Shown here piece by piece: positions 37,001 to 48,243 of a stretch of 64,000 nucleotides of DNA. Source of the DNA: Azadirachta indica (Eukaryota; Streptophyta; Magnoliopsida; Sapindales; Meliaceae); contig CM040444.1 in the NCBI GenBank assembly GCA_022749755.1, positions 13,912,274-13,976,273 on the forward strand, written 5' to 3'. Each line of letters begins with the position of its first letter. Position 1 is the stretch's first letter. A program made the position numbers and the translations under genes. The notes under the pieces were generated by a model. The model was not told where the DNA came from. It searched no databases and saw only the letters and a list, made by a program, of their open reading frames with translations.

Positions 37001-37422
37001 GTGTCTGTTTGGTTTAACTTTTTCATTGGTCAAAATAGTTTTTTAATGATAAAAGCCCTTTTCAAATTTTTTAATGTCGTATGGTTGAAAATGAAAAAGA
37101 GTTTTTGAAAATTAAAAAAGCTATTTTTCTTCTACTGAAAGAAGGCCAAAATTTGAGCTTTTGACAGTAAAACTTCTTCAGCTTTTTTAAAAGATAAAAT
37201 TGTTTAAAATACCCTTACTTTATTTTAAAAATTTTACATTATTTATTTAAAATAAAATATTAAAAATTTATCTCTTAAAATAATTACTCAAATTTTCTTA
37301 AAAATCATTTGTAACAACCAAATGATTAATAAAATTTTGTTAAAAGCTCTACTCATAAAAGTTTTATGAATAAAAGTTCTATTTTAAAAAGTTTTATTTG
37401 AAAAGTTATACCAAACAGACCC
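37001..37422. mobile_element. Tourist-like (PIF/Harbinger) MITE
   Basis: The left end gtgtctgtttggtttaactt and the reverse complement of the right end gggtctgtttggtataactt match at most positions, giving terminal inverted repeats of about 22 bp. The 422-bp element is flanked on both sides by TTA (36998-37000 and 37423-37425), the target duplication of PIF/Harbinger elements. It is AT-rich and encodes nothing, so it is non-autonomous. Related copies are at 304-873 and 47563-47908. Confidence 0.8.
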
Positions 37423-37425
37423 TTA

Positions 37426-38052
37426 TACTAAATCATAGTTAAAGGTAAAAGGTAATGACAGGAGCCGTTGACATTTATTTTTAATTTGAGATCTGGTTGT
37501 CATATTATCATATTTTAGGTATCTAATAGTCATTTGCCCATAATTTTAAAAATAATGGCCACTTCCTCTAATGTATAAATAATTATTTTCGAAATAAACT
37601 CCTTTTCGTGCTAATTTTTTAAATATGATGAATAAAGTACGTGTAATATTTATGATATATCAATTTCAAAATTTCAGCGATTATCATGAACAGTCTAGTA
37701 AAAATAATTTAAAATAGAGTTGATCAATAAACTCATCTTGCTGCAAATTAAGGAACAACTTAAAAAATATTCTATAAAGTTAATATAATTTTATATTCTC
37801 TATGTATCAAAATACTCTTTTAAAAAAGAATAAAAATTTAAGAATGTTTAAAGACATGAATATAATTATTTAATTCACCTCAAAACCTCTACTAACTAAT
37901 AGAAGCAATTAAGAAAAATTTACAGTTTTGTTACAACTATAAAAGAGCCGTGAGAGATTGATTTAATAATATATATATATATATATATTCTTCTAACTAG
38001 AATACTAATAAATATTTTTAAAATTATTTAAATAGGTGCATTTAGAAGAGGG
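37426..38052. other. AT-rich intergenic DNA
   Basis: No gene recognised; a TA run lies at 37972-37988. Confidence 0.5.
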
Positions 38053-38057
38053 GTACT

Positions 38058-38866
38058 TATTGGGTTGGGTTTCCTCCTATTTGGAGATGACTCAAATTTT
38101 TTCTTCAATAATAACTAAGCCCAATTAATGTAAGAACATTTTAGTCTTTTTTCAAGTAGGGTTTAGTATTTTTTTTGCTGCAACATATATATATATATGT
38201 GAGTTAAGAAGAGAGAGGTGGGCACTATTCACCGTCTAGAGAGAGAGATGCGGCACTTTTTCATCGTCTAGAAAGAGGCGATTACTGTTCATCATCTAGA
38301 GAGAGGCAGAACAGTAAACTTGGGACAGTTTTGGTCAAGTGGCTAATCGGAGATCGATTCGTGATCCGATTGAGCTGAAATTTTACCAACAGCTTCCTAA
38401 TTCAGAGGAGTAAATTCTGAACGGTGAAGATCAGATTTAGAGCTTCTTTTCTCCAGATTTCATGGTTGAAAGTTAGGCCACTATTATGGTGATGTTTTTC
38501 TTGAACTCTCTCTAATTTCTTTGTGGAACTTGATTGTTTGCCAAGATTGTGTGATCTTGAGAATATTATGGATGTGTACCTCTAGTTCTAATTAAAGAGA
38601 AATTGTGTATTCCCATTATTTGATTATAGTGGAGATTTTTGGGTAGACTACGGTCCCGTGGTTTTTACTCCTCACATTGGGGAGGTTTTCCACGTTAAAA
38701 TTGATTGTGTTATCGTTATTTTATTGATGATATGGTTGCTGTCCAAAAATTGATTTTGTGTTAAAGATTGTTGCTCTATTTGTTTGTTTCCTATTAGGTT
38801 CACGTAAGAGGGGATAAGGTAATTATTGTGCTTCCACAAATTAGTTTATATTAGTTTATCCTAACA
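38058..38866 (+). mobile_element. Solo LTR of a Copia-type retrotransposon
   Basis: A single 809-bp LTR lies between two copies of GTACT (38053-38057 and 38867-38871), a 5-bp target duplication. It starts TATTGGG (probably a decayed TGTTGGG) and ends CCTAACA. Inside is a TATA-like run (38185-38201), a region with three degenerate (c)atc(g/a)tctagagagag units, and near the 3' end the Copia-like block ggtttttactcctcacattg ending in ttttccacg. No primer-binding site, gag, pol or second LTR follows, so the internal part was lost by LTR-LTR recombination. Confidence 0.78.
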
Positions 38867-38871
38867 GTACT

Positions 38872-39836
38872 TTCAAGAGAATATTAGAAGCACAGAAACA
38901 ATTACAAAATAAAATGAGTGCATAAAACCGTAGACTTTGGACCATACAAACTATGAAGACAACTTTAATTTTGTTATTTATTTTATAAAACCCTAATTGA
39001 TATCTTATAAAAATGTTAGATGAATAATTAAAGATTAAATTAAATGGATGTTGGTCCAAAAAAAAAACCTAAACATAATGAGCACAAAATTCTCTAGTCA
39101 ACACTAAAAAAAAAATTATAAACAAGATCTTTATTAATTTTTAAATTAGTTTAAAGAACTAAAATATATTAACAAATATATTTATAATGAAGAAAATTAT
39201 TTTTCATCATTACTCTTTTTAGATATATATTAGCAATTACATTCGTAACAAAAATGATTTTCCATCCTTAATTAACTTTTTTTTATTTTGAATATAAATA
39301 TTTACAATTTATTCAAAATTTAAAAAAGTTTTCTAATTTTTGTAATAATTTTTACTAGTAATCTCATTTTTTTTACATTATGAAAATAATAGGAAAATTT
39401 TCATGCTCTCGAATAAGTTTGTATCATCACAATTATTAACATTTTCTATAATGATTATAGTTAATATAAAATTTATTCGACTTCAATCATAATTATAGGA
39501 CTCTATATTTATTAGAATTACAAATAAGAAAATTCTTCAAAAGCTACAAAATTTTTTCTATTTAAGATAGTTTCAGTCTCTTATTCTCTCTATAATTTGA
39601 TTATTATCTTTTTTTGAACATAAAAATAAAAAAATTATTCTATAAAATATTACATATTCTTTAAAAAAAAAAAAAGGAATAGCATTACAAGAATAGGAAG
39701 ACATAAATGAGATTATATATCTCAAAATTTCTATTTAGTAGTAGAACAATTAAAAAAATTAATTAGAACTAGAGAGGAGCCTAACAAAACCACTCAGGCT
39801 AAGAACAATTAAAAGAAAAAACTACAGATTTATTAG
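38872..39836. other. AT-rich intergenic DNA
   Basis: No gene. A fragment resembling the left end of the following 486-bp repeat (aggagcctaacaaaaccact) lies at about 39775-39800, suggesting a third, truncated copy. Confidence 0.5.
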
Positions 39837-40808
39837 AACTAAGGAGGAGTCTAACAAAACCACTCAGGCCTATTCTGAGTGGTCCAAAACTTAGATCTCT
39901 TAATTTCAATCTCTGCACACACCTCCACTATATATGAAGTCTATTACCCATTAAATATGGGATTTATCATATTAGAGTGTAAATAAATTTATTTTCTTTC
40001 ATGATGACGTAGGGACGCTGTTCTCACCTTAGGTGGGACCTCCACTATATATGGAGTCTATTACCTACTATATGTGGAGTCTATCATATTAAAGTGTGAA
40101 TAGATTTATTTTCTTTCGTAAGAGCCAATTTTTCTTCTCATATAAGGGTAGTCATCACTTAAATTGGGTGTAAATATTTGCATGGTGCTAAACTCAATTT
40201 GATCTATACTCCTAATTCTCAATAAATTTTTAATATAATATTGAGAAATTGATACATGTAATATGTAATATTAATAAAAAAAAAAGTCCAACAAATTGAA
40301 ATTAAAATAATAATACAAATTAAACTAAGGAGGAGTCTAACAAAACCACTTAAGCTAGGCCTAAGTGGTTAAGAACTGGGATCTCTTAATTTTAATTTCT
40401 ATAAGAACCTCCACTATATATGAAGTCTATTACCCACTAAATATGGGGTTTATCATATTAAAGTGTAAATAAATTTATTTTCCTTTGTGATGACGTATGG
40501 GCACTATTCCCATCCTATATGGACCTCCACTATATGTAAAGTCTATTATCCACTAAATGTAGAGTTTATTATATTACAGTGTGAATAGATTTATTTTTTT
40601 TCGTGAGAGTACCCTCCCTATGTGAGGGTAGACATCGCTCAAATTAGATGTAAATATTTGGGTGGTACCAACCTCAATTTGATCTATACTCCTAATTCTT
40701 AATAAATTTTCAATGTAATATTGATAAATTAATATATGTAATATGTAATATTAATTAAAAAAAAAGTCTAACAGATTGAAATTAAAATAATAATACAAAA
40801 TTGGGCTG
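39837..40808 (+). repeat. 486-bp tandem repeat, two full copies
   Basis: Copies begin aactaaggaggagtctaac at 39837 and 40323, giving a period of 486 bp. Each has a hairpin-forming head, then two internal half-repeats of about 117 bp that begin cctccactatat and run to a tttattttctttcgtga block, then a (g/c)ataagggtag segment, and ends attgaaattaaaataataat. It encodes no protein. Internal duplication inside a tandem duplication implies at least two rounds of amplification. The head loosely recalls the 5' part of tRNA-derived SINEs (ctaagtggttaagaact, then gggatctctt). Confidence 0.8.
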
Positions 40809-41934
40809 CATTTAGAGATGGGCCGACTAAAGAGAAAATTTTATAACTAATGGAGAAAGCAAAACGGTCTAGTTAGGCCTAAATTTGAGCCCATTCTCAA
40901 CTGCATATTACGAGGCCTAATTAAATAATGCAATTCAATTAACTCATTAATTTTTGTTAACGTTCAATTTATTAAATCTTTTATCATATGATTAGTTGAA
41001 ATTACATTTTAAAAACATTCATTGTTTTATCATCACCAACTCATTTATTTTTCATTTTATAATAAAGTTTTTCATAAAAAAAAATTTAATCAAAAATATA
41101 TTATTTATCATGGTTGAAAATTATGATTCACAATCAATGTAAAAAAGGAATAAGAAGATTTTAATAAAAATATTGCCATTAATTATGTTTAATAACATGA
41201 AATAATAATAGATTTGGACATAAATTTATTTGATATAAATAGGCAACATTAATTGATAATATTAATTTTTTTGTTTAATAAGAATAATCTCCTTATAATT
41301 GGTTTAGCTTAATGGTTAAAATTTAAGTTTAATTAACAATTAATCCTCTAAGGACTGGCTGAAGTGGTTTAGAAAGAATATTGTTTAGTTTGCCTACCAT
41401 TGAATTTGGAAACATCGCTCCAAAATAGACAAGAAAGATTTTAAATAACAATAATTTGGGCTCTACCCACCTTTTTCATTTCAATAAAGAAAATAATAAT
41501 AAGAATAACCTCCCAAGTCTATTGTTGTTATGACCAAATTCTTTTTAATTTTCCTTTTTCTCTTCTTTTGATATCCATTACTAATCATGTTAAAGTTTGA
41601 ATACTCCGACTTTTACTTTTCTTTATTCATTGTTCTCGATCAACTCCAATAACACGCATCAAAAGAAAAAATTGAGATGATTTTGTATGTTGGGCATATT
41701 TAAATTTGAATTAAAATTACTAAATATTAACTACATATAAGAAGATAATTGATAAATATTAACTATTAATTTGAAATGAATGAAAACTAAAACATTTTAA
41801 CAGCTATAATTTCAAAATTAAGTACAAGTGTAACAATTACATACATACTTTAAGGGTATGTTTGGCAGTGTTGACTTTCATTTAATTTTAAAACTAAAAT
41901 TCTCAAAAAATGTTTGATACATGTCAACTTGACC
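40809..41934. other. AT-rich intergenic DNA
   Basis: No gene or repeat family recognised. Confidence 0.45.
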
Positions 41935-42440
41935 TAGAATCCATTCACTTTTTTTTTTCATTAATATTTGATAATTTGGGATTCCATCCTATATCAATTG
42001 TTATAACTTCAAACTTACAAAAATTTAATTACAAACACACCCCCACCCTTTGAATTGATTTCAAATTGACTTAAGAATGTTTAAAACTATAATTTTACTC
42101 AATTTTAAAATCACAACAGTTAAACTAATATTTGCTAAATATCAATTTTGAACCCACTCACTTTTCTCACTAATATCTCATAAATTTGGTATTATATCCC
42201 ATATCACCAGCTATATCTTCAAAATTATAAAAACTTAATTACAACATACCCTAAATTGAATTGAAGTCAAGTTGACTTAAGGAATATTTAAAACTATACT
42301 TTTACTCATTTTAAAAGTACTAAAGTCCTAATAGTTAATAATAAATATCAATTTTTAACAAAAGATCACTTATTTTTTTTAGTTATATTCGACATTTAAT
42401 CCTTTAAGAATTATAATTTCAAAATCACATAACTTCAGTT
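41935..42440 (+). repeat. About 205-bp diverged tandem repeat, 2-2.5 copies
   Basis: Order is conserved between copies starting about 41940 and 42155: a ccactcactttt-like block, ataattt(g)gg(t/g)att, atcccatatca, taatta(c)aa(c)ac, caaattgacttaag, then tttaaaactata(a/c)ttttactca and aatatcaattttt. A third partial copy follows to about 42440. The copies are well diverged, so the duplication is old. Confidence 0.6.
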
Positions 42441-43488
42441 TTAAACAAATCTATAGTGAAGTGTAAGAAATTCAACAACCATCAACTAATTGATTATGAA
42501 ATTTTATTATAATGAATACATATTTCTTCTATTTGTATCTTCCATTCATTAGTTTAATTAATAAGTTGATATTTTTAGACTCTGATATTTTGGAAAGGAA
42601 GAGTTGCTAAGATCGAATAAATTTCACCCATCACATCAAACTCAAAGGCAAGCAATTAGGGCACACCCCACATGAAAAATTGACCAAAATATCATGCCTA
42701 AATTATGATAGTGATGATTATGATGTTGTGGATGTAGTTGGAGACTCGTAGGGCAAGGGCATTGAAGAAATTGGTCTTGACTTTGACCTTTTCCGAGTTG
42801 TGGATGACACTTGCTAGCATGCTCTCACTCTCATTGGTCAGCAGCCAATAACCCCAAATTCATTTACTTTTTATTATTTTACAAATTAATAATTAATTAT
42901 TATTGATATTTAATATTATTGTTAACCACTACCTGCCCAAAGTACTACCATATGGCTACACCACACAGTTTTGGTGGCTTCAATTTCGATGCTACATTTA
43001 TTTATTTATTGCTTTCCCTACCCCACATTTTCCTTTGCCTTTTCCAAGACACCATCCTCTTTAGCTATTTTTGATCATTTCAAGTGCTTTACCCGTGCTC
43101 TCAATGACAGCAATTCAACTACTCATTTCAATATTTTAACAACAATTTGTATGGTACAATGTTTTTAGTCTAAATTTGATCCAATCATAATTTTTAAAAT
43201 TATAAATTATAAATCAACAATTTGTAAAAAAAGTTTTTTAATAGTAAAAAATAAAAAAAAATTATGAATTTAACTCTATTCATTAAACCTGCAAAATAAA
43301 ATGATAAATAATAAATGCTAAAATACAACAAAATATTAAAGTCCAAAATATCCCTATTCATCCTGACATGTCTATTACTAGTTCTAATTTTAATTGTACC
43401 AAAATTATACACCTAAGAACTAAAACCAACCGGTTCAAGCCGATGCTAGCAACTTTAACTCGAGTATACCCACCTTTTTCTAACATCT
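42441..43488. other. Intergenic DNA downstream of the GATA gene
   Basis: No gene found; one region (about 42630-42850) is less AT-rich but has no long open frame. The 3' untranslated region of the minus-strand GATA gene probably ends near 43200-43400. Confidence 0.4.
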
Positions 43489-44581
43489 TTAAAAACTCTG
43501 AACCATACGGGTCATTCCGACTTCCGGTTCGGTCATTTCTTTTTTCTTCCTCATTTCCAATACTTTTCTATGACTATTTGAGTGCATATCCACCGAAAAC
43601 GTTGGGCTACAAGCCGGTCTATATTCTGGAAAAAGTCGACCGGATTTATACCGAACTCCGCATGCGTTACAAAGAGTTTTGGGACCCAGCGGACCGGTTC
43701 TCCACTGGGGAGTCTTTTGGGTTTGGCAGTGGCTACATCTACGCTGGAACAACCCTCCACCTTGAACTGTCGGTTTCTTTTTCGCTTTCTTAGCAGCCGG
43801 TTCATTAAAACTATCAAACAGCTCCATATTTGCAACCGTGTTGGTGAAAATAAGACACGGTGTTGAACTCAAACCGGAAGAAGAAGAAGAAGAAGAAGGG
43901 GAGGATATTGTTGACTCGGTGGATAACGGAGAAGGTGGCGACCAGACCCGGCCGGTGCGTCTGGTGCATCTGGTGCGTCTGGTTCGTTTGTTTTTTGCTT
44001 TCGAGGGAACAGGTACAGGATACCATGAGGTGTTGACCAAAACCGGTTTCTCTGCCGGTTCAGACAGGGTTTTTGCATAATTAGGGTACAAAAGAGAGAA
44101 CTCTGAACACGAAGAATCGTCTACAAACTGAGATACCCATTCAAGCTCCGCAAAATCATCAACCTGCAGAATAATAAACAAGAGGGTTCTTAATTTCGGA
44201 AACAAATAGAAAATATTCTTAAAAAAATTCCCTTTTTTTTAAAAAAAAATTTACCGGTTCAACGAGTTCATTGACAAGGAGAGTTTGATCAGAAGAAAAG
44301 CTGGCGGAATTTGAATTATTATCATCGTCTACACGGTCTCGCGAAGAAGAAACGGAAACAGAGTCTTTTTCATTTTCATCCTCTTCTTCAGCAGAACCAT
44401 CTTCAAAATCTCCGTTAGAGAAGTCAAGAAGATCATCAACAGAAAAATCCTCCGTCGAAACGGCAGAAATCCCGGTACCACACAAGATATCTTCAAGGAA
44501 AACCTGCTGGGTGGATTTGATGAAGGAAAGTTCTCTGCGTAAACGGGACTTCAAAGCTCTTGCTTCCATGCAGAACTCCAT
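43489..44581 (-). CDS. Class-A GATA zinc-finger transcription factor (GATA5/7/12-like)
   Basis: Two exons on the minus strand (44581-44255 and 44163-43489) with a 91-bp intron encode 333 aa. The N-terminal half carries [13 protein letters not shown], the acidic [10 protein letters not shown], and [16 protein letters not shown], which are the conserved class-A activation motifs. A basic, serine-rich middle ([13 protein letters not shown]) leads to the GATA finger C-x2-C-x18-C-x2-C at residues 252-277, then the basic tail [21 protein letters not shown] that reads W/GATAR DNA in the nucleus. Relatives act in light, brassinosteroid and cell-wall regulation. The start at 44581 gives [12 protein letters not shown]; a second Met four codons on is possible and equally family-like. 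Nearest Arabidopsis proteins by memory are GATA5, 7 and 12; I cannot choose between them. Confidence 0.92.
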
Positions 44582-45639
44582 AATCAAATATCTCTCTGTT
44601 TCTACGGTGTTTTTTCTTTTGTTTGTTTTGGAGAGGAAGCTGCACAAGGAGAAGTGAAAACTGTTAATGGATTAAGGGAATTAGTTGAGAATGAATTGCA
44701 CTGAAATGAAGGCCGTTTCGTGGGCGAAACTGGTGCGAAGTTAATGGCTTGTCCCTTTTTTATTTTTCTACTTTTCCTGTTTCTATATTTATTTATGGTC
44801 GTTCGCTTTGATTTTGTAACTTGCATAAGGAACTTTATCACCCAAGTCCCTATATCTTTATACTTTTTCAAATAAGGATATAATTTTTCCTTAATCCATT
44901 CATATATGTATATCCATAGATTTTTAATAATAGTCGAAATGACCAATATATCTAGTAATTGTATAAATTCAATATTGCAAGGACAATTATGTCATTTTAC
45001 TAGAAGTTACTAAGTTAGGGACTTATTTAAAAAATCAACCAATTATGTCTTTTATCTAAGAAATGTAAAAAAAACATTAGGGACGTAGATGATAATCTCA
45101 ACATCGTGAAAAGATCTTTTCTACGGATGCGTTGGTAAACCATATTCATGCGTCTTGTTGGGTTGGCCTTCTTCGGACTCAAATCTAATATTTCCACGAA
45201 GATTTTTTTCTGTTTTACTCCCTTGACGAGTCAGGGTTTGGTCTTTTCCAATAACTAACAGAAATATAACAAATAATAATAATATATTTACCATTTCCTA
45301 AGTTTGACCCTAAATTGAAAGTAATATGAGCATATAAAATTTGCAATTTTCTGTTACTAATAAACATCTAAAATTCATCAAAGTTATTTATATATTTATT
45401 AATTTTTTCAAAAGAAATTACCAAATTCTACAATAAATTTTTTGTAGTTTAAATTATCAATTAAAAATAAAATATTTTTATTCTAATTTGCACGTGTCGA
45501 CACACTTAACTTTTATATGTTTCTTTGGCATATTTTGTGTTTTATAAATAACACAACGGTATTTATTAAAATATCTATAATTATTAACAAAGTGAATATG
45601 AGAAATGTAAATAAACTTTTTTTAAAAAAACAAATAGCT
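44582..45639. other. Leader and upstream flank of the GATA gene
   Basis: Roughly the first 150 bases above the ATG are pyrimidine-rich on the minus strand and likely leader. Further up the DNA becomes AT-rich. No other gene. Confidence 0.4.
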
Positions 45640-46240
45640 GGCAGGCACCATGCAGGCCTGGCTGATTTTCGTTGTCAAAATCAGCTTCCTGAATCCTCAC
45701 CATTGATTTGAAGATATGCTGACGTGGGACGCGCAAAAGGACTGAGTCCAACGATTGACAATAGTCCAAAATAATTCACCAGAGGTGGCGCTGGCGCTAA
45801 GATTATTCAAAACAGAAACGAACCACAAAAACGCCGTCATGTTGTGTCTTACGTCTGCCACTACAAAATTCCAAAACTGGCCCTACTGTTTCTGGTAATT
45901 TACCAAAAAAAGAATGCTTTGCCGCGTTAATCTCGCCTCAGTTTCTGACTAATTATCCCTGTCCCATTTCCCTTGGTTCCTTTCTCGTTCTAGAAATTCG
46001 ATCACCACTTGCCTACTCTCGGCTTAGAAACATTGGACGGAGCAGATGCTGAGTCAGATTGAATCCAACGGTCTGTTTTGTCCTGTGACTTTTCAACGAA
46101 TCTTTTAGCGGGTGGAAGTTTGTTTGTCTTCTTTGATCATGCGTTCGGGAAAGTTAACAGCGAATGTTCCACGTCGTTAAAGCATACAACTGCGTGTTGC
46201 ACTACAGATTCACGGCTGGCCACAAAATACTGATATTGGT
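45640..46240. other. Unexplained GC-richer island
   Basis: About 600 bp with clearly more G and C than its surroundings, no frame longer than about 65 codons on either strand, and several short motifs such as ccacgtcgt and agcgggtgg. It could be a remnant of a gene or promoter, a transcribed noncoding region, or a distal control region of the GATA gene 1 kb away. I cannot tell which. Confidence 0.4.
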
Positions 46241-47562
46241 GGGTAATAACATTTGAATCCTATATTTTTGCAATTTCATAAATGAGGTCATACTTTGCCC
46301 AATTTGTATCAATACTATTGAGGGTAAAATGGTAGTTTCAAGAGATATTAGGCAACATATGTGATTAAAAAAAAATTGCCTTTATATTAAAACCTATGTC
46401 TAATTTTGATATATAATAAAAATAGGTTCCCAAAGTTTGTAGAAACGACAAATAAGTACATATTCTTTAATTTATAACAAATAGGTCCCTAAAAAAGTTA
46501 AAAATAACAAAAACGTATGAAGTTAAAGTTAAGGACTGATCTATAACAATTGTCAAAATAATATTTTTTATTTATTATTTTACCAAAAATTAGGTAGCTG
46601 TTTTGTTGTTATCCTTTTTGATAAATTATAATTATCCACCAATAATTGGTTGTCCCCGTGTCACTAGTGGTTTGTAATAGTAAATTACGAATTCACTAAA
46701 ATGTTTTATTCGAGAAAAAGAATCACCAAATCCTACATTTTAAAAAATAAAAAAAATTTGATTGCATGTCTTTGGAAAATGTATTTTTAAAAGCAAAAAA
46801 TATTTTTAAAATTTTTAATTTGTATTTAGAATATTTTTTGTTGATTTCTATCGTTTTCTATAATGTGTTTTTTCAAAATTATTACAACTTCTTTTTAAAA
46901 CAAAGTTCTCATAAATCATATTTAACATATTCTGGTTATTTTTTATTTTTAAATTTTATTTTTAACAAACATGCTTTTAACCTTAAAAATTAACATTCAA
47001 AATATCATTTATGTGATTTTCAAACAAATTATTCAAAAAATGTTATAACATTTCATTCTTATTATTTTTCTTGTGCAATTGTTTTAATAAAAATTAGAGA
47101 TGCTAAAAACTTGAAAAATTTATAATAATTGTGAAGAATATAATGTCATATTATACACATTAAAATTCTTATTGCGCCAATTTAGTTACATTAATTTATC
47201 ACAATTCTTTAAAAAAAAAACTTAATTATGATAAAAGCAATGAGGAAGCAAAAAGAAAAACAACCAAATCTATATTAATTGTCTACATTATTGTATAGTT
47301 GTATAGTTTTGAATTTGAAATGAATTTTTTTTAAAACAGGATAGGGATAAAAAGTTAATTCCCTCAATTAGCCAAATTTATAAAAAGAATGAAAAAGAAA
47401 TCTCTTTCTCTTCCTTTCAAGACAAAAGTTGCTTTAAATGATGGCTCTTTTTAAATCTAATGCTTCAATAATTGCCTAAATTGGCACATATATTATGTCC
47501 AAATTAAAAGATAAATAATCTCATTTATCTCTTAATTTATTTTTAAAAAATATGAAGTATTC
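46241..47562. other. AT-rich intergenic DNA
   Basis: No gene or repeat family recognised. Confidence 0.45.
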
Positions 47563-47908
47563 TCATATTAAATCTGTTTCGTATAATTTTTTAAATAAAA
47601 TTTTTTGAAATAAACCTTTTACTTGTATAATTTTTATAAATAAAATTTTTTAAATAAAAATTTATTAATCGTTTATTTAATGCAACTAATTTTTAAAAAA
47701 ATTTGAATAATTATTTTGATAGATAAATTTTTAATATTTTAATTTAAAAAAATAACATAAAATTTATAAAATAAAATAAAAATATTTTCAAAAATTTTAC
47801 CTTCTAAAAAAATTAAAAAAACTCTATTATTAAAAGTTTAAATATTATATTTTTTTATAATTTTTTTAATTCTTTTAATCAATAAAAAATTAAATTAGAC
47901 GGATACTA
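47563..47908 (-). mobile_element. Tourist-like MITE, inverted copy
   Basis: Read on the minus strand this copy follows the element at 37001-37422: plus-strand ctgtttcgtataattttt matches the family end ctgtttggtataactttt; attattttgatagataaatt and taatattttaatttaaaaaa match internal blocks; and the far end aaattagacggatac matches aaaccaaacagacac. TAA flanks both ends in a way that suits a 3-bp duplication. The far end appears again at about 47935-47975, so a second fragment or local duplication follows. Confidence 0.6.
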
Positions 47909-48044
47909 ATTTAAAAAAATATTATTAAATTTTTTTTAATTAATAAAAAATTAAATTAAACAGATACTAGTTCATTAAAATTCATAATAAATTTTAATTA
48001 AAAATGTCAAAAATGAAAAATGATTTTATATAATAAAAAACATA

Positions 48045-48243
48045 GCCGACAGATTGACGAGAGGAAGCCTAAAAATGCTCTAAGAAACTGCACGTGGCAG
48101 GAAGCTGATTAGGAGCCGACGTCGTTCAAGGATTAAAAATACGGGAAACGACAAACCATGATTCGGTGCAGTCACGTGCATGGCCATGCGCTTCCTGTAG
48201 TTAGAATTGACATGCTGTTGACACAAATCAATTATATAAATAT
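48045..48243 (+). promoter_or_regulatory. Orphan ABRE/DRE cluster with TATA box
   Basis: Within about 200 bp lie GCCGAC (48045-48050 and 48115-48120), CACGTGGC (48091-48098), a GACGTC core (48118-48123), CACGTG (48173-48178) and the perfect palindrome GCATGGCCATGC (48178-48189). TATATAAATA follows at 48234-48243, about 55 bp on. This is the arrangement of a stress- or ABA-responsive plant promoter. No convincing coding sequence follows on +; the nearest gene downstream is on the opposite strand, 2.4 kb away. Confidence 0.55.

Noticed and set aside
38867..39300. Search for an internal retrotransposon region after the LTR
   Set aside because: No primer-binding site, gag or pol sequence follows and the target duplication lies directly at the LTR end, so it is solo.
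43838..44080. Open frames on + across the GATA gene
   Set aside because: They mirror the serine/arginine-rich region of the real minus-strand GATA CDS.
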